Source: JBCDCU01 sp039180865
Lineage (GTDB): Bacteria > Pseudomonadota > Alphaproteobacteria > Rhizobiales > JACESI01
Length of the DNA: 13,354 bases
NCBI GenBank assembly: GCA_039180865.1
Contig: JBCDCZ010000111.1
Coordinates: forward strand, 1 to 13,354
Direction: 5' to 3'
The notes below the pieces were generated by a model, which saw only the letters and a program-made list of their open reading frames with translations, searched no databases and had not been told where the DNA came from. Position numbers and translations under genes: made by a program. Shown piece after piece: positions 7,804 through 13,354 of this stretch (position 1 is the first letter of the stretch; every line of letters begins with the position of its first letter).

Positions 7804-8814
7804 TTAGCGCTCTTCCACGCGAACCTTGAGGTAATTGACCGCAAGATCCGGAAAATCGGTGAAGATCCCGTCAGCGCCCGCGCCGAAAAGGATGGCCTCA
7901 AGGACCGTGTTGTGGTCGCTCGCGGTATGCGGCAGCGCATCGGCGCGCAATGTATATGGATGAACGGCGAGACCAGCACTTTGCGCTACCTCAACAAGGC
8001 CGGTTGGTTTAAGGTCCTGATCCAGAATGTGATTGAGCCATGGACCGATTCCATCAGCGACTTCCGCAACCTCTCTAAGTCCTGCCTCGGTTCTTAGGTA
8101 ATCGAAATCGACGTCAGGCGATTCCTGCCAGGCGTTTTCAGCAATGAGCTGAACGAGACGTCCCTTATAGCCAAGCTCATTCCTGATACGCTTCGTCTCG
8201 TTGAAGTCGAAACATTGTAGAAATATCGGATCCTCAATCGTGCTGTATCCGTGCTTTGCGAGGATATTGAGAACGATCCGCGAGATATCTTTGCCTTCAG
8301 AACGATGAAACGCGGGAGCCTTTATTTCTGGATATATTCCGGCCTTGCGCCCCGTTGACCGGTTCAAACCGGCAATCAGTTCGAGTTCTTCTTCAAGCGT
8401 TGGAACTTTGAAGGAGGAAAAGCTGGTTGGAAAGCGCGACGGAAAAACCGGTTTTCCGGTTGTCAGATCGATCCGTTCGTTGACCGCGAGCTGCCGGATC
8501 TCCTCGAGTGTGAAATCGATTGCATAAAACCGTCCGTCGTCCCGCGCACGATCGGGAAACAGCGCCGCCACATTCGTGACGGTGTCGAGAAGCTTGTCAT
8601 GAAGAACAATCGGGACGTCATCGCGGGTGAGGACCAGATCTTGCTCTATGAATTGGGCGCCCATGGCATGGGCCATGGCCTTTGCTTCAAGCGTATGCTC
8701 GGGAAGATAGCCCGATGCACCGCGATGAGCGATGATGGTTTTGTCGGCAGCAACTGCCGGAAAGCCTGCAAGCGACATGGCAAGTGCAATCAATATTCCA
8801 ATAAGACGGGGCAT
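7804..8814 (-). CDS. glpQ: Periplasmic glycerophosphodiester phosphodiesterase (GlpQ)
   Basis: GlpQ hydrolyses glycerophosphodiesters from phospholipid breakdown to sn-glycerol 3-phosphate and an alcohol, feeding carbon and phosphate uptake. The product is 336 residues (E. coli GlpQ is about 358). A Sec signal peptide is clear: positive start, hydrophobic core, cleavage likely after PAVAA (residues 19-23). The GDPD barrel follows: HRGASGYLPEHT (H30, R31), EQDLVLTRDD (E57, D59), H72-D73, YPEIKAP (E163, K165), QCFDFNETKRI, ADGIGP and the C-terminal FTDFPD, all very close to E. coli GlpQ. No good Shine-Dalgarno precedes the ATG at 8814, but the signal peptide fixes the start region. A Pho-box-like promoter lies just upstream. 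The next gene downstream is the exported MBL hydrolase, so the pair may form a phosphoester-scavenging unit. Confidence 0.95.
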   Translation of the reverse strand: MPRLIGILIALAMSLAGFPAVAADKTIIAHRGASGYLPEHTLEAKAMAHAMGAQFIEQDLVLTRDDVPIVLHDKLLDTVTNVAALFPDRARDDGRFYAIDFTLEEIRQLAVNERIDLTTGKPVFPSRFPTSFSSFKVPTLEEELELIAGLNRSTGRKAGIYPEIKAPAFHRSEGKDISRIVLNILAKHGYSTIEDPIFLQCFDFNETKRIRNELGYKGRLVQLIAENAWQESPDVDFDYLRTEAGLREVAEVADGIGPWLNHILDQDLKPTGLVEVAQSAGLAVHPYTLRADALPHTASDHNTVLEAILFGAGADGIFTDFPDLAVNYLKVRVEER

Positions 8815-8832
8815 CGTAAACTGTGTTGGCTG

Positions 8833-8863
8833 ATGTTGAGACGCAAATCTAGTGTTTCAACAT
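8833..8863. repeat. Inverted repeat spanning the glpQ -10 region
   Basis: ATGTTGA (8833-8839) and TCAACAT (8857-8863) are perfect 7-base inverted arms. As plus-strand RNA the pairing continues inward through GACGC/GUGUU with two G-U pairs, leaving a 7-base loop. The -10 element of glpQ is at the centre and the right arm touches the Pho-box end, so this could be a repressor operator. No bound protein is known. Confidence 0.4.
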
Positions 8864-8879
8864 GATCGTTTCACGACAG
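8846..8879 (-). promoter_or_regulatory. Candidate Pho box and -10 of glpQ
   Basis: Read on the minus strand, CTGTCGT (8879-8873), GAAA (8872-8869) and CGATCAT (8868-8862) resemble the Pho box CTGTCAT-N4-CTGTCAT, with 6/7 and 5/7 matches. Ten bases further is TAGATT (8851-8846), a plausible -10; as I recall, this is the spacing of the E. coli phoA promoter. No good -35 is needed in such promoters. Predicted start near 8839 gives a leader of about 25 bases. The match was scored by eye. GlpQ-type enzymes are often phosphate-starvation genes, which fits. Confidence 0.5.
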
Positions 8880-8913
8880 ATCGTCCAAGAACAGGGCGAG
8901 GCGGCCCCGACCT

Positions 8914-10284
8914 TCAGCAACAATAGCCGACAACCAGGGCGAGGTCACCGGTACGCGTGACAAAGGCCCGTTTCCGGCGCGCGTCACCGGTGATCTGATG
9001 CTTAATCGTGTAGGTAACCTCGGCGACCGCATCAGTCCGTGCGGCATCAATGAGAGTCTGGATAAAAGGCTTACCGGTCGCATCTTTGGTTCTGCGATAG
9101 TCCTGGCCCTTCTCGTAAATTCCACCCGGATCGATAACCATGGTGCCGTTTCGAGCGTCGATTGCTACAAGATAGACGTCGCGGTCAACGAAACCGAGAT
9201 GGGATGTGTTGAGCACACTGATCGCCCGGTCCAATCCGATCTTCTCAATAAGGGCGCGGGCATTTTCGAATACCGCCTGAGCGTCTTCCCGCTCCGCCTG
9301 ATATTGCGCCTGATTGGTATCGAGATAGGAATTGACCAACCCGACCATTGTGTCGATTTCGGCGTTGCTTTGTTCCGAAGCTTCATGGGCCTCACCGGCA
9401 CGTTGATCCAATGTGTCGGTAATCGTCGCAACCCGTTCGGCCCGTTGTTTTGTGTCCGATGTGGCGCCCGTCAGGTCTCCGATTGCCGCCTCGGCAGAAA
9501 GGACCCGGTCATGTTGGGTTTCGCATTCATTGGCGATATCGGCGAGGTCGTTGTCGATCGACCGGATTGTTTCCGAGATGCTCGAACCGGCTTCGGTCAC
9601 TGCCCGTGCACCGTCCTGAACAGCGGTGATCCTTGATGCAATATGATCCACGGACTCTTTCGTCTTGCTGGCGAGCGACTTCACTTCGTTTGCAACGATC
9701 ATAAAGCCGCGACCGGATTCGCCTGCGCGGGCTGCTTCAATGCTGGCGTTAAGCGCAAGCAAATTGGTCTGTTCGGCAATTCCGCGGATGAGTTCAACCA
9801 CTTCATCGATTGCCGTCGCATTGGTGGATAGTTCCTCGCAGGTTGCAGCATTTCCCGCGACCATTTCGATCGCGGTTTCAACCTCGCTACGACTTTTTGT
9901 GACCCGGTCCTGAATTGCATGTGACCCTTCACCAAGTTCGCGTGCAACCGATTGGATCGTTTCAGCGGCTTGTGCCATGTCCGTGACCTGGCGGTTCACA
10001 TCCGCCGCCTCACAGCGTGTCGTTTCAATGCCGTCTACGATATTGGAAAGAGCGTCCTCAAAATGGTCGCGCGAAAGCTTGAAACGGTCGACGCAGACGT
10101 CATGCTCGGTTTTGAATCGATAGCTTTGCGCAGCCAAACCACTCAGTTTCTCAGTTTTCCTGGTCTGCGCTGGAGTTGTGATCCGTAACGCGTTGGCAAT
10201 ATCGCGATCGACGACAGCTGATTTATCGTCTCCTGAGCCAGTGTCCTGGTGATTGGCCGAAAAGAACCAACGTCCTGCTGCCAT
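8914..10284 (-). CDS. Soluble methyl-accepting chemotaxis protein with C-terminal Cache-like domain
   Basis: This is a 456-residue chemoreceptor-type signalling protein expected to control CheA/CheW. The ATG at 10284 has GGAGGA nine bases upstream, so the open frame back to 10404 is not used. No hydrophobic segment long enough to cross the membrane is present, so it should be cytoplasmic. A helical region covers about 60-320, with the conserved hairpin tip EQTNLLALNASIEAARAG (171-188) followed by ESGRGFMIVANEVKSLA (189-205). The stretch from about 330 to 456 (FVDRDVYLVAIDARNGTMVI, DATGKPFIQTLIDAAR, RAFVTRTGDLALVVG) looks like a single Cache sensor domain placed after the signalling module, ending in Y-C-C. 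The N-terminal 55 residues are not recognised. It follows gyrB by 155 bases and precedes glpQ; no other che genes are in the window. The MCP call is secure; the Cache call is from pattern memory. Confidence 0.92.
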   Translation of the reverse strand: MAAGRWFFSANHQDTGSGDDKSAVVDRDIANALRITTPAQTRKTEKLSGLAAQSYRFKTEHDVCVDRFKLSRDHFEDALSNIVDGIETTRCEAADVNRQVTDMAQAAETIQSVARELGEGSHAIQDRVTKSRSEVETAIEMVAGNAATCEELSTNATAIDEVVELIRGIAEQTNLLALNASIEAARAGESGRGFMIVANEVKSLASKTKESVDHIASRITAVQDGARAVTEAGSSISETIRSIDNDLADIANECETQHDRVLSAEAAIGDLTGATSDTKQRAERVATITDTLDQRAGEAHEASEQSNAEIDTMVGLVNSYLDTNQAQYQAEREDAQAVFENARALIEKIGLDRAISVLNTSHLGFVDRDVYLVAIDARNGTMVIDPGGIYEKGQDYRRTKDATGKPFIQTLIDAARTDAVAEVTYTIKHQITGDARRKRAFVTRTGDLALVVGYCC

Positions 10285-10377
10285 TGCTACGAATCCTCCA
10301 TGCCCCACATCTCGAACATTTACGGAAACGTAGTTAACAAGAATTGAATGTTTGCTTGAACTATTGCCAAATCCGTA

Positions 10378-10404
10378 TTGCTCCGGTCCGATGAACCGGA
10401 GCAA
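10378..10404. repeat. 10-bp-stem hairpin between gyrB and the MCP gene
   Basis: TTGCTCCGGT (10378-10387) and ACCGGAGCAA (10395-10404) form a perfect stem with a 7-base loop, 36 bases downstream of the gyrB stop. No T-tract follows on the minus strand, so it is not a standard intrinsic terminator. It could stabilise the gyrB mRNA 3' end, be an inefficient terminator, or be an operator ahead of the MCP gene. Confidence 0.6.
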
Positions 10405-10439
10405 ATGATGGAGTAGCTGATAGTAAGATGGTCCGGTGC

Positions 10440-12875
10440 TCAGACGTCGAGGTTAGCGACCGTCAGCGCATTTTTCTGAATGAAATCACGCCGCGGTTCC
10501 ACGTCGTCTCCCATGAGTTTCGAGAAGAGATCATCGGCAGCGGTTGCCTCTTTCACACGAACCTGCAGAAGTGAACGGACATTTGGATCAAGGGTGGTTT
10601 CCCACAACTGATCCGGGTTCATTTCGCCGAGCCCTTTGTAACGCTGCAGCGTCAGACCTTTCCGGCCGGTCTCGAAAACGCTCTCTAGGAGATCACGGGG
10701 GCCGTGAATTGCGACTTCCGTATCTTTGCGAAGCAGGCTCGCGGTTCCCTGATAGACCTCCTGCAAGGCGTCAGCATATTGCGAGAGTTTCAAGGCATCC
10801 CCGGACGCCAGGATTGGAGGATCCAACCGATGGACTTCCCGAACACCGCGCAACGTCCGTTCAAAGTGATATCCGGTTTCTTCATCGAAAACGCCGGTCC
10901 ATCCGGTTTCGAACTCATCAGCAACACGATCAAGGCGACGGGCCACCCGCTCGGCCGCTGCGGTTGCTGCCTCTGGTGATGAGGTTGTTCCCTTGTCGAG
11001 CGCCTTGGCAATCGCCGCCTGTTCGAGGATCGCCCGATCATAGCGGGTGTGAATGCTGTCGATGAGCGCTTTGATCTCTCGGGCTTGCTCAATCACGGCC
11101 CTGAGATCCGCGCCGCTTCGTTCTTCACCGCTTGCAAGACGCAGAACCGTCTCAGCAAGACCATTTTCGATAAGATGATCCTGAAGGGCAGCTTCATCCT
11201 TGAGGTATTGTTCGGACTTGCCCCGCGCTACTTTATAGAGAGGTGGTTGCGCGATGTAGACATGCCCGTTCTCAATGAGTTCCGGCATTTGTCGGAAGAA
11301 GAATGTCAGGAGAAGTGTGCGGATGTGGGCGCCGTCAACGTCAGCATCCGTCATGATGATGATCTTATGATAGCGCAGTTTTTCGAGGTTGAATTCTTCT
11401 CGACCAATACCGGTGCCAAGCGCCGTGATCAGTGTCCCGATTTCATTCGATGATAGCATTTTATCGAACCGGGCTCGTTCGACGTTCAGGATTTTCCCGC
11501 GAAGGGGCAGCACCGCCTGATTGGACCGGTCGCGCCCTTGTTTGGCCGAGCCACCGGCTGAATCCCCTTCCACAAGGAAGAGTTCGGATTTCGACGGGTC
11601 GCGCTCCTGACAATCGGCGAGTTTACCCGGAAGCGAGGCGATATCGAGGGCACCTTTGCGCCGCGTGAGTTCGCGCGCCTTGCGGGCGGCTTCCCGCGCT
11701 GCCGCGGCTTCGACCACTTTTGTCACAATGATGCGGGCATCGGATGGGTTTTCTTCAAACCAGTCTTTCAAGGCTTCATTGACGAAGCTCTCGACAACCG
11801 GTCGGACCTCGGAAGAAACGAGTTTATCCTTAGTCTGGGACGAGAATTTCGGATCAGGGACCTTCACCGACAGAACGCAGGTCATGCCTTCCCGGCAATC
11901 ATCGCCTGTGAGAGACACCTTCTCACGTTTCGCAATGCCGGATGCTTCGGCGTACCCGGTAACTTGCCGGGTCAAAGCACCGCGCAAACCTGCCAAATGG
12001 GTGCCGCCGTCCCGTTGGGGAATGTTGTTGGTGAAGCAGAGGACGTGCTCCTGATAGGATTCATTCCACCAGATCGCCACCTCAACCGATATTCCATCCC
12101 GGTCACCGGAGAGTGTGATGGGGGCTGTGATTAACGGCTTCCGGCTGCGGTCGAGATAGCGTACGAAAGCCTCAAGCCCGCCATCGTAGTACATCTCTTC
12201 GCTTTTTTCTTCAGCATGCCTGCGGTCGGTCAGGACAATCCGCGCGCCCGAATTGAGGAAAGCCAGTTCGCGCAAACGGTTTTCAAGTGTGTCGTAGTCG
12301 AACTCGGTTTTCGAAAAGGTTGCCGTCGAGGGCAGGAAAGTCACTTCCGTCCCGGTTTCGTCACCCGCTTCACCATTGACTTCCAGCGGAGCGTCAGCAA
12401 CGCCGTCGCTGAAGGACATTTCGTGGACTTTCCCGCCACGTTTGATGCGCAGCTTCAGATAAGACGACAAGGCATTGACAACCGAAACGCCAACCCCGTG
12501 AAGACCGCCGGAAACCTTGTAGGAATTCTGATCGAATTTCCCGCCAGCATGAAGCTGGGTCATGATGACTTCGGCAGCCGATATGCCCTCTTCCGGATGA
12601 AGATCGGTCGGAATACCGCGACCATTGTCGGTCACCGTGCACGAGCCATCCGGATTGAGCGTTACGGTGACGCGGTCCGCATGCCCGGCAAGGGCCTCAT
12701 CGACCCCGTTATCGACGACCTCATAAACCATGTGGTGAAGGCCGGAACCATCATCGGTGTCGCCGATATACATACCAGGGCGTTTTCTAACGGCATCGAG
12801 GCCTTTGAGCACCTTGATGGATTCGGCGCCGTAATCGGATTGCGGCTCGGTCGGGGAAAGGGCGGGTTCTGTCAT
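10440..12875 (-). CDS. gyrB: DNA gyrase subunit B
   Basis: GyrB is the ATPase subunit of the A2B2 gyrase that introduces negative supercoils. It has 811 residues, normal for the long proteobacterial form. The GHKL ATPase domain shows YEVVDNGVDEAL (E52 as the probable catalytic base), DNGRGIP (83-89), the lid GGLHGVGVSVVNA (123-135) and QTK (347-349). The TOPRIM domain has VEGDSAGG (E436), LPLRGKILN and MTDADVDGAHI (D510, D512). The C-terminus has QRYKGLGEMNPDQLWETTLDP motifs (from 744). A helical insert around 555-690 corresponds to the Gram-negative GyrB insertion. Arg459 stands where E. coli has Lys447. The ATG at 12875 has only a weak, distant AGG upstream, but the N-terminal motifs leave little room for another start. 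recF lies 267 bases upstream on the same strand, the familiar order. Confidence 0.98.
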   Translation of the reverse strand: MTEPALSPTEPQSDYGAESIKVLKGLDAVRKRPGMYIGDTDDGSGLHHMVYEVVDNGVDEALAGHADRVTVTLNPDGSCTVTDNGRGIPTDLHPEEGISAAEVIMTQLHAGGKFDQNSYKVSGGLHGVGVSVVNALSSYLKLRIKRGGKVHEMSFSDGVADAPLEVNGEAGDETGTEVTFLPSTATFSKTEFDYDTLENRLRELAFLNSGARIVLTDRRHAEEKSEEMYYDGGLEAFVRYLDRSRKPLITAPITLSGDRDGISVEVAIWWNESYQEHVLCFTNNIPQRDGGTHLAGLRGALTRQVTGYAEASGIAKREKVSLTGDDCREGMTCVLSVKVPDPKFSSQTKDKLVSSEVRPVVESFVNEALKDWFEENPSDARIIVTKVVEAAAAREAARKARELTRRKGALDIASLPGKLADCQERDPSKSELFLVEGDSAGGSAKQGRDRSNQAVLPLRGKILNVERARFDKMLSSNEIGTLITALGTGIGREEFNLEKLRYHKIIIMTDADVDGAHIRTLLLTFFFRQMPELIENGHVYIAQPPLYKVARGKSEQYLKDEAALQDHLIENGLAETVLRLASGEERSGADLRAVIEQAREIKALIDSIHTRYDRAILEQAAIAKALDKGTTSSPEAATAAAERVARRLDRVADEFETGWTGVFDEETGYHFERTLRGVREVHRLDPPILASGDALKLSQYADALQEVYQGTASLLRKDTEVAIHGPRDLLESVFETGRKGLTLQRYKGLGEMNPDQLWETTLDPNVRSLLQVRVKEATAADDLFSKLMGDDVEPRRDFIQKNALTVANLDV

Positions 12876-12878
12876 ATG

Positions 12879-13142
12879 CTATTTGTTCAACCTGGTTGAA
12901 TGCTCGGCATTGCCGCGCTCGCAATGGGTTGCGAGCAAGTCCTGGATGTCCGCCTGTTTGACGGTTTTGGAAAAATAGGCGGGTATGGCCAACCTTGCGG
13001 TATGCGATCCTGAATCACTTACCATATCTAGCATCACGGTGCGAATTTCGCGTCTCAATTCTTGCCATTTCGTTGCAAAATCTGTGGGTAGCCAACGGCG
13101 TAGCGATACACTGCGTGATCTCTCTTTTCGGAACGGATGAGT
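12879..13142 (-). other. recF-gyrB interval with an open frame in phase with recF; coding status doubtful
   Basis: Directly after the recF stop TGA the same frame stays open for 87 codons, to TAG at 12881-12879, three bases before the gyrB ATG. There is no ATG in the first half; possible starts are a GTG/ATG pair about 50 codons before the end (... V-M-L-D-M-V ...). No good ribosome binding site precedes them, and codons such as AGA, CTA and GTA are common here while rare in the neighbours. The product (for example RLAIPAYFSKTVKQADIQDL) matches no family I know. Most likely it is non-coding leader and promoter DNA for gyrB, although I could not pick a convincing promoter in it. Confidence 0.2.
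12917..12936. repeat. 8-bp-stem hairpin upstream of gyrB
   Basis: GCTCGCAA (12917-12924) and TTGCGAGC (12929-12936) pair perfectly around a TGGG loop, 42 bases before the gyrB start. No T-tract follows on the minus strand, so it is not a terminator of recF. It could be a leader structure or an operator for gyrB. The short imperfect palindrome CGGCATTGCCG (12905-12915) sits next to it. Confidence 0.5.
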
Positions 13143-13352
13143 TCAGATCTTTGTAACGGTTCCATCGTTGACTTCAAAGCGCGCCGCACGGTCTGTCAGT
13201 TGGTCAAAAAGCGCCAGATCCGTCCCCGTCATGAAAGCCTGGCAGCCCAGGTCTTCCAAAGTGTCAAACAGGGCGGCTCGCCTGATTTCATCAAGATGGG
13301 CCGCGACTTCATCAAGAAGAAGGAGCGGGGTCATTCCGGAAAGCCGGGCGAC
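13143..13352 (-). CDS. recF: RecF, C-terminal end (gene runs off the right edge)
   Basis: RecF is an SMC-like ATPase that, with RecO and RecR, loads RecA at single-strand gaps. Only the last 69 residues are visible. They begin VARLSGMTPLLLLDEVAAHLD, the Walker B and D-loop end of an ABC/SMC head (RecF usually reads LLLLDDV.SELD), and continue to the usual RecF tail ending FEVNDGTVTKI before TGA. The ATG at 13334 is internal. Position immediately upstream of gyrB on the same strand supports the call. Confidence 0.93.
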   Translation of the reverse strand, partial: VARLSGMTPLLLLDEVAAHLDEIRRAALFDTLEDLGCQAFMTGTDLALFDQLTDRAARFEVNDGTVTKI

Positions 13353-13354
13353 CA

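Noticed and set aside
7790..7806. T-run just after the glpQ stop as an intrinsic terminator
   Set aside because: Seven T follow the stop on the minus strand, but the preceding sequence forms only about a 3-bp stem.
8998..9636. 212-codon plus-strand frame opposite the MCP gene
   Set aside because: It overlaps the conserved MCP and Cache-like coding region in antisense and has no recognisable motif.
10285..10404. 40-residue N-terminal extension of the MCP
   Set aside because: The internal ATG at 10284 has a strong GGAGGA site, and the extension would be encoded partly by the intergenic hairpin.
12216..12899. 227-codon plus-strand open frame opposite gyrB
   Set aside because: It is antisense to the conserved GyrB ATPase domain and resembles no family; shadow.
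13083..13091. DnaA-box-like nonamer near recF-gyrB, raising the idea of a replication origin
   Set aside because: Only 7 of 9 bases match, it is a single copy, and dnaA, dnaN and an AT-rich unwinding region are not visible.

Overview
The window looks like an ordinary chromosomal stretch of an alphaproteobacterium. GC content is moderately high. The support is the recF-gyrB order, a Cys-less 74-residue ribosomal protein L31 next to an MsbA-like exporter gene, GyrB with an Arg in the LPLRGKI segment, and the style of ThiC and GlpQ. I see no insertion sequence, phage gene, tRNA, rRNA, CRISPR array or obvious foreign-composition island. The genus cannot be named from the sequence alone.

Layout. 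(1) 1-1858: the 3' part of thiC (its first codons lie outside the window), closed by a strong intrinsic terminator. (2) 1859-4110: a candidate promoter with a perfect palindrome in its spacer, then a membrane-anchored GGDEF-EAL cyclic-di-GMP protein with a PilJ/NarX-like periplasmic input domain. (3) 4181-4580, minus strand: rpmE with its own promoter, ribosome binding site and terminator. (4) 4756-6600, plus strand: an ABC exporter half-transporter, ending at a hairpin terminator that can serve both strands. (5) 6707-8879, minus strand: glpQ (periplasmic glycerophosphodiesterase) followed by a Tat-exported metallo-beta-lactamase-fold hydrolase that resembles methyl parathion hydrolase, preceded by what looks like a Pho box plus -10. 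(6) 8914-13354, minus strand: the end of recF, then gyrB, then a soluble methyl-accepting chemotaxis protein with a C-terminal Cache-like domain.

How the parts relate. Most genes are housekeeping: thiamine HMP synthesis, ribosome, gyrase and recombination repair. The accessory interest is in three places. First, the glpQ/hydrolase pair may be a phosphate-starvation unit: both proteins appear exported, and the site upstream of glpQ has the spacing of a Pho-activated promoter. Second, the GGDEF-EAL protein has an intact GGDEF motif, has lost the RxxD inhibitory site and carries altered EAL positions. Third, the chemoreceptor has no membrane segment and places its Cache-like domain after the signalling domain, so it would sense inside the cell. 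I found no convincing wholly new multigene system here; the best leads are regulatory and domain-architecture ones.
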